A DNA stretch of 41,478 nt from a virus: IMG/VR virus record IMGVR_UViG_3300046780_000177, positions 1 through 41,478 of that record; one strand, given 5' to 3'. The notes under the pieces are model-generated. The model made no database searches. It worked only from the letters and a program-made list of their open reading frames with translations, and was not told the origin of the DNA. Positions within the stretch are counted from its first letter, which is position 1. Every line of letters starts with the position of its first letter. Position numbers and translations under genes: made by a program. Below, piece by piece: positions 13,684 to 21,481 of the stretch.

Positions 13684-13726
13684 ACGCAAAGTCACAGATC
13701 AGCAAAAACGGGCGCAAAGTCGCAGG
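13684..13726. repeat. Short direct repeats GCAAAGTCrCAG
   Basis: GCAAAGTCACAG (13685-13696) and GCAAAGTCGCAG (13715-13726) differ by one base and start 30 bp apart, about three helical turns. They lie in the 85-bp non-coding gap 13680-13764, after the putative promoter. They may be binding sites for a regulator or replication protein. Confidence 0.5.
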
Positions 13727-13764
13727 TTCAGCACTCGGCACGCCAAGTGCATTGCGTAGACACC

Positions 13765-13968
13765 ATGAACAACGCAACCCTCGACATGTTTCGAAAGATC
13801 GCGGACAACATGATCGGCCGCGCTGACTGGGAGTGGGTCGGGCCGTATCAGTCACAGCGGATGTTTGGAATTACTCGCGAGCGCGCGGAAGCGTACGCGG
13901 CGCGGCATGGCGGGACGGCGCGGCGGATGCCTGGGCGTCTTGAGTCGCGCGATGGGGGTGCACTGTGA
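13765..13968 (+). CDS. Small hypothetical protein (67 aa)
   Basis: ATG 13765 is preferred over GTG 13747 because the upstream codons overlap the TTGCGT-containing regulatory stretch. The protein (start MNNATLDMFRKIADNMIGRAD) has helices, and ERAEAYAARHGG suggests a compact fold, but there is no family I can name. Its TGA overlaps the next GTG. Confidence 0.5.
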   Translation: MNNATLDMFRKIADNMIGRADWEWVGPYQSQRMFGITRERAEAYAARHGGTARRMPGRLESRDGGAL

Positions 13969-14141
13969 AGTCTTGGGCCTGCTTCGTCTGTGAGCGGAAA
14001 TACGCGGAGCTCGAGGAAGCGGAAACCTGCGAGCGGGGCCACGCGCGGCCGCTCCAGTCGCGCGTTGAGCGCCAGGCGGAGATCGCGGCGTTCCAGCGGT
14101 GGCAGTGGTCGATCGGGAAAGCGCGAAAGGTGGCGGCGTAA
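13965..14141 (+). CDS. Small zinc-binding-like protein (58 aa)
   Basis: GTG 13965 overlaps the preceding stop and TAA is at 14139-14141. The sequence begins VKSWACFVCERKYAELEEAE and has TCERGH, so three cysteines plus His could bind zinc. A basic helical tail follows. The next ATG overlaps its stop (TAATG). Confidence 0.5.
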   Translation: MKSWACFVCERKYAELEEAETCERGHARPLQSRVERQAEIAAFQRWQWSIGKARKVAA

Positions 14142-14317
14142 TGTGCGATTGCCTTCGCTGCGGCGCGTGGTCGCCTTGCGATAACGCGGGCTGTTCAAAC
14201 AACGAATGCCGGGATTGCCAGCAGTCACGCGAGGACGAAGCGCGCGAGGCGCTCGGGGCCGATCCGGACCTGCCGGATCTCGATTTCGACGTCGCGGGTG
14301 ATCCGCGGCGCATCTGA
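14141..14317 (+). CDS. Cysteine-rich small protein (58 aa)
   Basis: Starts MCDCLRCGAWSPCDNAGCS and continues NNECRDC, giving seven cysteines in the first 27 residues, probably a zinc or metal knuckle. The C-terminal half is strongly acidic (PDLPDLDFDVAGD). Coupled to the gene before it. Unknown role; the acidic tail could mimic DNA or bind SSB-like partners, which is a guess. Confidence 0.52.
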   Translation: MCDCLRCGAWSPCDNAGCSNNECRDCQQSREDEAREALGADPDLPDLDFDVAGDPRRI

Positions 14318-14332
14318 AAGGGGCTTTACGAG

Positions 14333-15139
14333 ATGAGAGAAGAACAGCAGTCAGAAGAAACGAAAGCGGCGCCATTGCTCGGCGCATCAGAGCTCGGCGG
14401 GCTCAACGCGATGGCTGCGGCGGACGCAGAAATTAACGCGCGATGGGCGATCGCCTCGCGGAAGCTCGAGGCCGCGGCGAAGGCCGCGAAGGCGCTCGTG
14501 GTGCCGGCCGTCTACGGTGCGATCGCCGCCGTGATTGCGGATCTCTCCAAGGTCGGGATCGCGAAGGATCGCGAAAACAAGAGTCAGGGCGCGGGGTTCA
14601 AGTTCCGCGGGATCGACGACGTGTACAACGCGCTGTCGGCGCTCCTCGCAAAGCATGGCCTTGTGGTGTTGCCGCGGATGCTGACGCGGGCGATCACGGA
14701 GCGGGAAAGCCGCAATGGCGGCGTGCTCTTTACCGTGGTGGTCGAGGCTGAATTCGATTTCGTCTCGGCGCTCGACGGCTCGCGGCATACCGTCCGGACG
14801 TTCGGCGAGGCGATGGACTCCGGCGACAAAGCCACGAACAAGGCCATGAGCGCGGCGTACAAGTACGCGGCGTTTCAAGCGTTCTGCATTCCGACGGAAG
14901 GCGATAACGACGCAGACGCCACGACGCACGAGGTTGCACCGTCGCTGCCGGCGGCGTTTCCGGCCTGGTGGAAGCTGATGCAGGCGACGGCGGCAAAAGG
15001 GACAAAGGCGCTCGAGGACGCGTGGAAGGTGTCAAGTCCGGAGTTCCGCCGGATCGTGTCGCGGCAGTACGCGAAGGACTGGGCGGATCTGAAGCAGGCT
15101 GCCGGCCAGGTCAAGGTCGACGCAGAGGCCGCGGCGTGA
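14333..15139 (+). CDS. erf: ERF-family single-strand annealing protein
   Basis: 268 residues with a GAAAGGGG ribosome site upstream. After an Ala-rich N-terminus the ERF core is clear: VYGAIAAVIADLSKVGIAK, FKFRGIDDVYNALSALLAKH, VLPRML, and FGEAMDSGDKATNKAMSAAYKY with the conserved GEAxDxGDKATxKA motif. The C-terminus ends in a helical tail. ERF proteins anneal complementary single strands and can circularise terminally redundant P22-type DNA. The next gene is a YqaJ exonuclease overlapping by GTGA, so the two form a SynExo-type recombination pair. Confidence 0.9.
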   Translation: MREEQQSEETKAAPLLGASELGGLNAMAAADAEINARWAIASRKLEAAAKAAKALVVPAVYGAIAAVIADLSKVGIAKDRENKSQGAGFKFRGIDDVYNALSALLAKHGLVVLPRMLTRAITERESRNGGVLFTVVVEAEFDFVSALDGSRHTVRTFGEAMDSGDKATNKAMSAAYKYAAFQAFCIPTEGDNDADATTHEVAPSLPAAFPAWWKLMQATAAKGTKALEDAWKVSSPEFRRIVSRQYAKDWADLKQAAGQVKVDAEAAA

Positions 15140-15807
15140 CGTTCACGATCATCAACGCGGAGCAACGCTCCCCGGAATGGTTCGCGGCGCGGGCCGGTCG
15201 GCTGACTGGCTCGCGGGCTGCGGACATGCTCGCGACGATCAAGAGCGGCGAGGCGGCCGGCCGTCGCAATCTGCGGGCACAGCTGGTGCTCGAGCGCGTC
15301 ACGGGCAAACCGCAAGAACAGACATTCGAATCAGCAGCGATGCGGCAGGGCGCGGAGCGCGAAGCGGCGGCGCTCGATCGGCTCGAGGCGGAGCTCGGTT
15401 ACATCCTGACGCGCACGGGGTTTCTGGCGGCTGATGGCCTGATGGCGGGCTGTTCGCTTGACGGGCACGTCGGGAATTTTGAGCGCATCGTCGAGGCGAA
15501 GGCGCCCCTTGCGGCGACACACCTCGAGTACCTCAAAAGCGGCAAGGTGCCGGGCGAATACCTGAAGCAGATCACGCACAACCTTTGGATCTCCGGCGCG
15601 CAGGCGTGCGACTGGCTTTCCTACAATCCGGATTTTCCTGAGCATCTGCAAACCAAGATCGTCGAGGTCGCGCGCGACGAAGCGGCGATCGCGGCGTACG
15701 ACACGGCGGCGCGGGCGTTTCTCGCGGAGGTTGATCGCGAGCTCGAGGCGCTACGGACACTGACGGATTTCGGCCGCGTGCTTAATGCGGCGAAGGGAGC
15801 GGCGTAA
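15136..15807 (+). CDS. YqaJ/lambda-exonuclease-like viral recombinase nuclease
   Basis: 223 residues from GTG 15136. Motifs in order: QRSPEWFAARAGRLTGS, the conserved MRQGAEREAAALDR, LMAGCSLDGHVG (metal-binding Asp), VEAKAP (E-x-K of the PD-(D/E)XK site) and QITHNLWISGAQ. This is the YqaJ family, which resects 5' strands of double-strand ends. It supplies single strands for the ERF protein encoded just upstream and coupled to it. The catalytic set D...E-x-K is intact. Confidence 0.9.
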   Translation: MTFTIINAEQRSPEWFAARAGRLTGSRAADMLATIKSGEAAGRRNLRAQLVLERVTGKPQEQTFESAAMRQGAEREAAALDRLEAELGYILTRTGFLAADGLMAGCSLDGHVGNFERIVEAKAPLAATHLEYLKSGKVPGEYLKQITHNLWISGAQACDWLSYNPDFPEHLQTKIVEVARDEAAIAAYDTAARAFLAEVDRELEALRTLTDFGRVLNAAKGAA

Positions 15808-15810
15808 GTC

Positions 15811-16227
15811 ATGGGCTCACTCAATCGCGTGATTCTGCTCGGCAACCTGGGCCGTGATGCGGAACTGAAGTACACGGCCTCCGGCGCGGCGGTCTGTTCG
15901 TTCTCGATGGCGACAACGGAGAAATGGAAGGGGCGCGACGGCCAAGCGCAGGAAAAGACCGAATGGCATCGCGTCGTGTTGTGGGGAAAGGCGGCGGAGT
16001 CGCTCGCGGAGTACCTGACGAAGGGGAAACAGGTAGCCGTCGAGGGGCGCATCGAGACGCGCACGTACGACAAGGACGGCGAGAAGCGGTACAGCACGGA
16101 GATCAAGGCTGATCGCGTGATCCTGCTCGGCGGCGATCGCCAAGCCTCGAGCGCGAAGCCGACAGCGAAGCCGGCGGCAGACGATCACGATCCGGGGTTT
16201 GGTGCTGACGACGATATCACGTTCTAG
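15811..16227 (+). CDS. ssb: Single-stranded DNA-binding protein
   Basis: 138 residues. OB fold: MGSLNRVILLGNLGRDAELK, FSMATTEKW, TEWHRVVLWGKAAE, YLTKGKQVAVEGRIETRTY, and a short linker ending in the acidic tip DDDITF that docks DNA-processing partners. The length is slightly less than chromosomal SSBs because the linker is short. Encoded next to ERF and YqaJ, it completes the replication-recombination set. Confidence 0.95.
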   Translation: MGSLNRVILLGNLGRDAELKYTASGAAVCSFSMATTEKWKGRDGQAQEKTEWHRVVLWGKAAESLAEYLTKGKQVAVEGRIETRTYDKDGEKRYSTEIKADRVILLGGDRQASSAKPTAKPAADDHDPGFGADDDITF

Positions 16228-16230
16228 GCC

Positions 16231-16629
16231 ATGACTCCGATCACGCTGAAAGGGATCGCGTCGGCGGATCTCGCGCGGCAGGTCGCGACGGCATTGAAGC
16301 CGCTCGCGGACGGGCGGAAGGTCGTCGAGATCGTGATCCGCAAGCCGCGGACGCAGCGATCGCTTGATCAAAATGCCTATTGGCATGCGGTTCCGGTGAA
16401 GATTCTCGCGGAGTTCTGCGGGTATACGGACTCTCAAATGCACTACGCCTTACTTGGAGAGTGCTTCGGCTACGAACCTGGTCCGAATGGGCAACCGATC
16501 CCGATCAAGCCATCGAGTTCAGATCTGTCTGTTGAGGAATTTACACACCTAATCAATTGGGTGCAGCAGTGGTCGGTGACTGAGCTCGGCGTTGATATAC
16601 CGGCTCCGTCAGAAGCGATGGCCGCATGA
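16231..16629 (+). CDS. NinB-like recombination protein
   Basis: 132 residues. The blocks VVEIVIRKPRTQRSLDQNAYWH and SSSDLSVEEFTHLINWVQQW correspond to the two conserved parts of the lambda NinB (Orf) family, whose members bind ssDNA and SSB and mediate loading of recombinases. The position right after ssb fits. The second half, from about 16430, is less GC-rich and lacks the codon style of its neighbours, suggesting recent exchange. Moderate certainty. Confidence 0.6.
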   Translation: MTPITLKGIASADLARQVATALKPLADGRKVVEIVIRKPRTQRSLDQNAYWHAVPVKILAEFCGYTDSQMHYALLGECFGYEPGPNGQPIPIKPSSSDLSVEEFTHLINWVQQWSVTELGVDIPAPSEAMAA

Positions 16630-17003
16630 CTCGGCGACATGTTCGCGTCTACCTGCCAAACCATCCGCGCGCGACGGCCTCGGGTGAGGTTTACGCGCAT
16701 GTCGTGATCGCCGAAGCGGCGCTAGGTAAGTCGCTACCGGCCGGAGCGGAGGTGCATCACGTCGACGGCGATCCGCGCAATAACGCTCCTCGCAATCTGG
16801 TGATCTGTGAAAACCGCGCATATCACAGGCTGTTACACGCGAGGGCGCGGATCGTGCGGATGGGCGGCAAGCCTGACGGTGAGCGCGTGTGCGCCATCTG
16901 TTACCACGTCCTGGCGCGCGAGAAGTTCAACCGATTACAGACGGCGTGTCGTGAGTGCATGCGACGGTACAACGCTGCGTATATCCGTCGGTGGTCGGCG
17001 TGA
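16626..17003 (+). CDS. HNH endonuclease
   Basis: 125 residues, ATG overlapping the previous stop. The core is VYAHVVIAEAALGKSL, GAEVHHVDGDPRNNAPRNLVICENRAYHRLLH, that is H-H...N...H of the HNH fold. A zinc pair follows (CAICYHVL and CRECMRRY). It resembles homing-type HNH enzymes. No separate intron or intein is seen, so it is probably a free-standing nuclease. Confidence 0.85.
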   Translation: MTRRHVRVYLPNHPRATASGEVYAHVVIAEAALGKSLPAGAEVHHVDGDPRNNAPRNLVICENRAYHRLLHARARIVRMGGKPDGERVCAICYHVLAREKFNRLQTACRECMRRYNAAYIRRWSA

Positions 17004-17323
17004 GAGGGATCCCGAAGCCGGAGCCGCGGCGGAAGGTCAAGGCGCGCGCGAAGCGCCTCGAGGCGAAGCGGCGGAAGGAATGCGAGCGGCTCGTATGGCT
17101 GCGGGAGCGGGCGCGGTGTCAACGGTGCGGCCGCGGCGTACTCCCTCCGGAGCAATGCGAGGGCTGGGAACCATGGCGGGGTGACGTAAACGAGCGGGTT
17201 CCGCGATCGCTCGGCGGCGATCCGACCAATCCGCACGACTGCGAGTTGATTTGCCAAGCCTGCCATTTCGGCGGGCCGTCGGGCGCGCATGCGCCAACAG
17301 CGGAACGGATGGTGAACCCGTGA
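17000..17323 (+). CDS. HNH-type nuclease, short
   Basis: 107 residues from GTG 17000, overlapping the previous stop. A very basic N-terminus (EPRRKVKARAKRLEAKRRK) precedes CQRCGRG, DVNERVPRSLGGDPTNPHD and CELICQACH. This is a CxxC...[DN]...H/N...CxxCH pattern of HNH nucleases; the first His is replaced by Asn in DVNE. It is the second HNH protein in a row. Confidence 0.7.
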   Translation: MRGIPKPEPRRKVKARAKRLEAKRRKECERLVWLRERARCQRCGRGVLPPEQCEGWEPWRGDVNERVPRSLGGDPTNPHDCELICQACHFGGPSGAHAPTAERMVNP

Positions 17324-17685
17324 TCATTGAAATTCTAGAAACCGTGTGGAGTGGCACGCTCGAGCGCGAAGGCAAGGCGGCCGGCCTGTCGACGTTCTCG
17401 GGACGTAGCAGTCTCTTTCACTCCGCGAACTGGGAACGGCTCGATACGCTTGAGCATGGCGAGGTCCGCGGCCGCGTGCCGATGGCGGCGCGCGTCAAGG
17501 TCGACGACTCGATCCGCGATCGGATTCTTCAGCGGCTCAAATTCGGCATGACGTACGGCCAGATCATGGCGGAGATCGGGGTGTCGGCCTCGGTCATCCG
17601 GCGGATTGCGCGACGTCACGGGATCGATCGGCGTGGGTGGGCCGGCTCCGGCTGGAAGGCGATGCATCGGCCGGTGGCGGCATGA
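17320..17685 (+). CDS. Helix-turn-helix protein
   Basis: 121 residues from GTG 17320. The C-terminal half, IRDRILQRLKFGMTYGQIM, then AEIGVSASVIRRIARRHGI, is a resolvase-style helix-turn-helix. The N-terminal 60 residues (start VIIEILETVWSG) are unrecognised. Likely DNA-binding, possibly a middle- or late-gene regulator; it is embedded among nuclease genes with overlaps on both sides. Confidence 0.6.
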   Translation: MIIEILETVWSGTLEREGKAAGLSTFSGRSSLFHSANWERLDTLEHGEVRGRVPMAARVKVDDSIRDRILQRLKFGMTYGQIMAEIGVSASVIRRIARRHGIDRRGWAGSGWKAMHRPVAA

Positions 17686-17981
17686 CGATCTATCGCGTCG
17701 ACGCGAAGCGCGACAGTAACGAGCCGGAGATCGTCGAGGCGCTCCAGCGTCTCGGGTTCTCGGTCGATCGTGTCAGCGCGAAGGGGTTTCCCGATCTCGT
17801 GGTCGCGCGCTACGGCCGGATGTGGCTGCTCGAGGTGAAGCGGCCGAAGGGGCGATTTACCGCGGCGCAAGTGCTGTGGCGGCAGCGTTGGCACGGGCCG
17901 GTGCCGTTCGTGGTGCGGAGCGTCGACGACGCGATCGCCTGGGCACAAGCCGGCGATCGGCAGTCGCGCGAGGCGGCATGA
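17682..17981 (+). CDS. VRR-NUC domain nuclease
   Basis: 99 residues, ATG overlapping the previous stop. The pattern DSNEPEIVEALQRLGFSV, VSAKGFPDLVVAR, MWLLEVKRPKGRFT holds the E...D...E-x-K catalytic set of the stand-alone VRR-NUC family (PD-(D/E)XK superfamily). Phage members cut branched or structured DNA and may resolve recombination or replication intermediates. Confidence 0.82.
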   Translation: MTIYRVDAKRDSNEPEIVEALQRLGFSVDRVSAKGFPDLVVARYGRMWLLEVKRPKGRFTAAQVLWRQRWHGPVPFVVRSVDDAIAWAQAGDRQSREAA

Positions 17982-18565
17982 GACGGGCGCTCGATTTCTA
18001 CCCTACGCCGGCCTGGGCGACGGCCATCCTACTCGATCGGGTGCCGCAGCTGCGCGGGCGCGTGCTCGAGTGCTGCTCTGGCGCGGGCGACATCTCGACG
18101 ACACTCGCGGAGCGCACGGCCGTGACGGTGATTCAGAACGATATCGACGAGCGCCGGCCGTCGGACTTTCATCGGGACGCAACGGATCCGCTGGCGTGGC
18201 AGCAGATCAACGAAGCGGCCGGGCCGTTTGACTGGATCGTGAGCAATCCGCCGTTTTCGCTCGCGTCGAAGATCCTGCCGCATGCGCAACGGTACGCGGT
18301 GCACGGCCTCGCAATGCTGCTCCGGCTGTCCTACCTCGAGCCGTGTCTCGATCGCGTCGACTGGCTCCTTGCGCAGCAGGCGCGCGGGCGCGTGCTGGTG
18401 TTGCCGCGTATTTCGTTCACGGGCGACGGGAAAACCGACAGCGTGACGGCGGCCTGGCTGATCGTCGGCGAGGTCGATCACGGCTGGGAAGTAGTGTCGA
18501 AGCGCGAGGCGGAGCGGCTCGAGGAGCTCCGGCCGGCGGCGCCACTGCTCGAGGGCGCGGCGTAA
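17978..18565 (+). CDS. N6-adenine methyltransferase-like protein
   Basis: 195 residues; ATG overlaps the previous stop. YPTPAWATAILLDRV followed by VLECCSGAGDIS (SAM-binding motif I) and FDWIVSNPPFS (catalytic motif of N6-adenine enzymes, NPPF) give a compact Rossmann methyltransferase. There is no separate target-recognition domain. It could modify adenines in phage DNA together with the C5 enzyme, or act on another substrate. Context: DNA-modification and nuclease cluster. Confidence 0.75.
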   Translation: MRRALDFYPTPAWATAILLDRVPQLRGRVLECCSGAGDISTTLAERTAVTVIQNDIDERRPSDFHRDATDPLAWQQINEAAGPFDWIVSNPPFSLASKILPHAQRYAVHGLAMLLRLSYLEPCLDRVDWLLAQQARGRVLVLPRISFTGDGKTDSVTAAWLIVGEVDHGWEVVSKREAERLEELRPAAPLLEGAA

Positions 18566-18909
18566 TGGCGCGCGCGCCACTGGTCGAGCGATTTTGGCGC
18601 AAGGTGCTGATCCCGCTCGACGCGGCCGGCAACCGCGATCCGGTGCCCTGCTGGATCTGGACGGGCGCGAAAACGCGCGGCGTCGCGGTCTACGGGCATA
18701 TCCGAGACGGCGCGAAGCACCTGAAGGCGCATCGGGTATCGCTGGCGCTCCACACGGGCACGATGCACGACGATCTAGACGCGGCGCACGGGCCGGACTG
18801 CTCGAAGCTCTGCGTTAATCCGTTCCATCTGTCATGGCAACCCCATCGCGAGAACATGCACGAACAAATCGGACGGCTCGGGCCTATCCGTCAACGCAAA
18901 GCGGCGTAA
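18565..18909 (+). CDS. HNH endonuclease, GVNPFHL type
   Basis: 114 residues; ATG shares a base with the preceding TAA. PCWIWTGAKTRG, then YGHI, KAHRVSLALHTG, AAHGPDCSKLCVNPFHLSW and HRENM form the well-known phage HNH_3-like pattern with zinc cysteines. It is the third HNH protein within 2.3 kb. Its last codons contain GTCAACGCAAA (18890-18900), part of the operator array for the next gene. Confidence 0.86.
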   Translation: MARAPLVERFWRKVLIPLDAAGNRDPVPCWIWTGAKTRGVAVYGHIRDGAKHLKAHRVSLALHTGTMHDDLDAAHGPDCSKLCVNPFHLSWQPHRENMHEQIGRLGPIRQRKAA

Positions 18910-18939
18910 TTGCGTCAACGTCAACGCACGGCGTACACT
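18890..18939 (+). promoter_or_regulatory. Operator-promoter before the primase-helicase gene
   Basis: TTGCGT (18910-18915), 18-nt spacer, TACACT (18934-18939). The spacer contains CAACGTCAACGCA, a stretched form of the repeated site. A further GTCAACGCAAA lies upstream at 18890-18900. The TTG start codon at 18953 is 13 nt after the -10 box, with AGGGG just before it. Confidence 0.68.
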
Positions 18940-18952
18940 AGGGGATCCCTTT

Positions 18953-21028
18953 TTGCCTCCTGCGATTCTCTCTAAACTGCACGGCATCAAGCACAAAAGC
19001 TCGGGCGGCTGGGTCGCTCGGTGCCCGGCGCACGACGATCGCGATCCGTCGCTGTCGATCGACGAGCGCGACGGAAAGACACTCCTGCACTGCATGAGCG
19101 GCTGCACGCCTGACGCGGTGGTGTCGGCTGTCGGTCTGACGCTCGCGGATCTCATGGGCGATCAGCCGGCGACGGCGAAGCGGCTCGAGTGGCCGGCCAC
19201 GGTCGACAGTCTCGCGCGCGCGAAGGGGCTGCCGGTCGAGATCCTGACACGGTACGGCGTCAAGGACGTGTCGGACATGACGGAGGCCGAAAAGCTGTCG
19301 GCCGGCGTCAACGGCTCCTCTGGCGTCTGGATCCCTTATTACAATGCTGACGGCACGATCGCGGGGCGGACACGGATCCGGCAGACGCTCGACGGTAAGG
19401 ATCGGTTTCGCTGGGCCGGTGGTGTGGGTTCTCCGCAAGCCTACGGGATCCAGGATCTCGAGGATGCCCGGCGCGAAGGGATCCTGTGTCTCTGCGAAGG
19501 CGAGACGGATTATTGGTCGTTGCGTGCGATGGGCGTGCCGGCGATCGGGATTCCGGGCGCGCAAGCCGTCAGGGCGTTGCCGCAAACCGCATTAGCGGGC
19601 GTACAAACGGCGTACATCTGCCAGGACTCAGATCCGGCCGGGGCGTCGTTTGCGTCGACGCTGGGTCGAATCCTGGCCGGCTGGGGCGTGCCGACGATTG
19701 CGGTCGTCCGGATGCCTCCGGACTGCAAGGATGTCAACGATCTCTACCGCAAGGATCCGGCAACGGCGCTCGAGCGGTTCGGCGAGCTCTTGTCGAGGGC
19801 GGCGGCCGCGGCGGTGCCTCGCGTGCGGGAATTCTCGGCGGCGCATGAAATCTATACGCTGACGGTGCCGGAATGGGGATTCCGCCTCGAGCTCGATCAA
19901 ACGCGGTGGAAGTGGTCGGAGTTCGTCGGCGAGCTCGCGGTCATTCCAGACGACGGCGCGGACTGGTTCCGCGGCTCGATCAACCTCTCGAGCGTAGAGC
20001 GCCGGCAAGGCGTCGCGCGGGAAATCGAGAAACGATCCGGACATAAAGACGTCGGCTGGGCGGATCTGATCGAGGATTTCTCGATCCGGTGTCTGCGCCA
20101 GGAGCGGATCGGCCGGCCGGCGGTCAACCTCGCGGATCTCGCGTTGCCTCCCGCGGACGATCTGATCGTGGTCGACGGGATCCGGCTCGAGCGGCAGGAA
20201 GCGTGCTGTATCTTCGGCGACGGCGGGACGGGTAAATCCCTGCTCTCCCTGTACATCCTGGGCACGCTGGCGCGCAACGGCGTGCAATGCGGGTATATCG
20301 ACGCGGAAACCCATTCGGGCGCGCAACGTCGGCGACTAGGGATGCTGTTCGGCGAGGGGGCGCTCCCGCAGATCTCGTACATGCTCGCGGATCGGCCGCT
20401 CGTGCATCTGGTCGACCATCTCCGGCGATGGGTGCGGGATCATCGGCTCCAATACGTGGTGTTGGATTCGGTCGCCATGTTGACGGCTGGCGAGCCGGAG
20501 AAGGCGGAAGCGGCGAACGGGTATTTCGGAGCGCTCCGCCGGCTCGGGATCGGTTCCCTCTCGATCGCCCACGTCACGAAAAACGGCGAGAATAATCAGC
20601 AAAAACCGTTCGGATCGGCCTTCTATCACAACAATTTCCGTCTGACGTGGAACATTCAGCGGACAGATCAGGACTCCGGATCGACGGTCAAGGCGATCGG
20701 CCTCTGGAACCGCAAGTACAACAACGGGCCGGAATTTCCGCCGATGGGGTTCGAGGTTGTCGGCGAGGAGGGCCGCGTGCGGTACGTGCGGCGCGATCTG
20801 GCGGAGCTCGACGGATTCGCGGAAAAGCTGCCGACGGCGAGACGTATCGCGGCGCTCCTGAAGCGCGGGCCGATGACGCCTGACGCTATCTCGGAGGATC
20901 TCGGGCTGACGGTCAACGCGGTACGCGTGGCGCTCTCCAAGGGCAAGCGGGCCGGCAAGTTGGTACAGATACCGACAGGTGGTACGCCGGCCTGGGGCAT
21001 TGCGGCGGACGAAAGCGAGGCAGCGTGA
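18953..21028 (+). CDS. Primase-helicase (CHC2-type zinc, TOPRIM and RecA-like ATPase)
   Basis: 691 residues from TTG 18953, the only in-frame start after the promoter. N-terminus: zinc-binding ARCPAHDDRDPSLSI and LLHCMSGC (C24, H27, C47, C51). TOPRIM: ILCLCEGETDYWS (~179) and YICQDSDPAG. From ~415: EACCIFGDGGTGKSLLSLYI (Walker A), YIDAET, VVLDSVAMLTAG (Walker B) and a sensor-like SLSIAHVTK. The C-terminal ~60 residues form a winged helix (GPMTPDAISEDLGLTVNAV). It would prime and unwind DNA at the phage replication fork, like T7 gp4 in function but with an AAA_25/RepA-type motor. It ends the early operon with the next small gene. Confidence 0.9.
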   Translation: MPPAILSKLHGIKHKSSGGWVARCPAHDDRDPSLSIDERDGKTLLHCMSGCTPDAVVSAVGLTLADLMGDQPATAKRLEWPATVDSLARAKGLPVEILTRYGVKDVSDMTEAEKLSAGVNGSSGVWIPYYNADGTIAGRTRIRQTLDGKDRFRWAGGVGSPQAYGIQDLEDARREGILCLCEGETDYWSLRAMGVPAIGIPGAQAVRALPQTALAGVQTAYICQDSDPAGASFASTLGRILAGWGVPTIAVVRMPPDCKDVNDLYRKDPATALERFGELLSRAAAAAVPRVREFSAAHEIYTLTVPEWGFRLELDQTRWKWSEFVGELAVIPDDGADWFRGSINLSSVERRQGVAREIEKRSGHKDVGWADLIEDFSIRCLRQERIGRPAVNLADLALPPADDLIVVDGIRLERQEACCIFGDGGTGKSLLSLYILGTLARNGVQCGYIDAETHSGAQRRRLGMLFGEGALPQISYMLADRPLVHLVDHLRRWVRDHRLQYVVLDSVAMLTAGEPEKAEAANGYFGALRRLGIGSLSIAHVTKNGENNQQKPFGSAFYHNNFRLTWNIQRTDQDSGSTVKAIGLWNRKYNNGPEFPPMGFEVVGEEGRVRYVRRDLAELDGFAEKLPTARRIAALLKRGPMTPDAISEDLGLTVNAVRVALSKGKRAGKLVQIPTGGTPAWGIAADESEAA

Positions 21029-21363
21029 GAAAGCTTACGGGCTACGAGCGCGGAACGGTTGATAGCGTCGCGGAGCGATGGAAGCGGCAGTACTTCCACC
21101 CGGTCAATGGGTGGCGCCAGTGTCGCGGCGGCACAGGCGATGTCACATACGAACGTCTCGTGAACCTGCCGGCGACAGCAACGCCGGAAGACGTCGCGGC
21201 CATTATTGGGAACGATAAATGGTGCGGAAGCGAGAAATGTCGGGAGTGCGGCCGGAAAGCCGCGGTGATGCTCGGCGAGGGGCCGGATTACGAGTCGCAT
21301 ACGGTCTATATCTGCCGTCCGTGCTTAGAGTTGGCGCTGAAGCTGGCGCGTCAATGTAAATGA
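21025..21363 (+). CDS. Zinc-binding hypothetical protein
   Basis: 112 residues from GTG 21025, overlapping the primase stop. The middle has KWCGSEKCRECGRKAAV and, near the end, YICRPCLELA, giving a C-x4-C-x2-C plus C-x2-C zinc ribbon. Ends LARQCK. The close coupling suggests it acts with the primase-helicase or in DNA metabolism. Unrecognised family. Confidence 0.6.
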   Translation: MRKLTGYERGTVDSVAERWKRQYFHPVNGWRQCRGGTGDVTYERLVNLPATATPEDVAAIIGNDKWCGSEKCRECGRKAAVMLGEGPDYESHTVYICRPCLELALKLARQCK

Positions 21364-21435
21364 ATTTCTAGGAAATTTCTACCTATTTCCCAGAAATTTC
21401 TGTCTACCCCCTCCCCTTTAGGGGAGACAGAAATT
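21364..21435. terminator. AT-rich island with hairpins between early and packaging genes
   Basis: This stretch is clearly AT-rich in a GC-rich genome. It contains the perfect 12-bp palindrome CAGAAATTTCTG (21391-21402) and a longer inverted repeat, AATTTCTGTCT (21395-21405) with AGACAGAAATT (21425-21435). The latter can extend through TCCCC-TTTA-GGGGA with a 7-nt bulge. GGAAAT/ATTTCC (21371-21390) is a further small hairpin. There is no run of T after the stem, so an intrinsic terminator is only one reading; a replication origin or packaging (pac/cos) signal beside the terminase gene is another. Confidence 0.5.
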
Positions 21436-21446
21436 AGAAAGTCGGA

Positions 21447-21476
21447 TGGCGTCGACGCAAAGGCGAGGGCGATAAT
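21447..21476 (+). promoter_or_regulatory. Operator-promoter before the terminase genes
   Basis: TGGCGT, 18-nt spacer beginning CGACGCAA, GATAAT (21471-21476), then 5 nt to the ATG at 21482. The element ACGCAA-N10-GATAAT is spaced exactly as at 28922 and 39464. The transcript would be nearly or fully leaderless. Confidence 0.72.
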
Positions 21477-21481
21477 AAGAC

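Noticed and set aside
13684-13726. CRISPR-like array
   Set aside because: Only two short similar words 30 bp apart, no regular repeats of 24 bp or more; no CRISPR array seen anywhere in the window.
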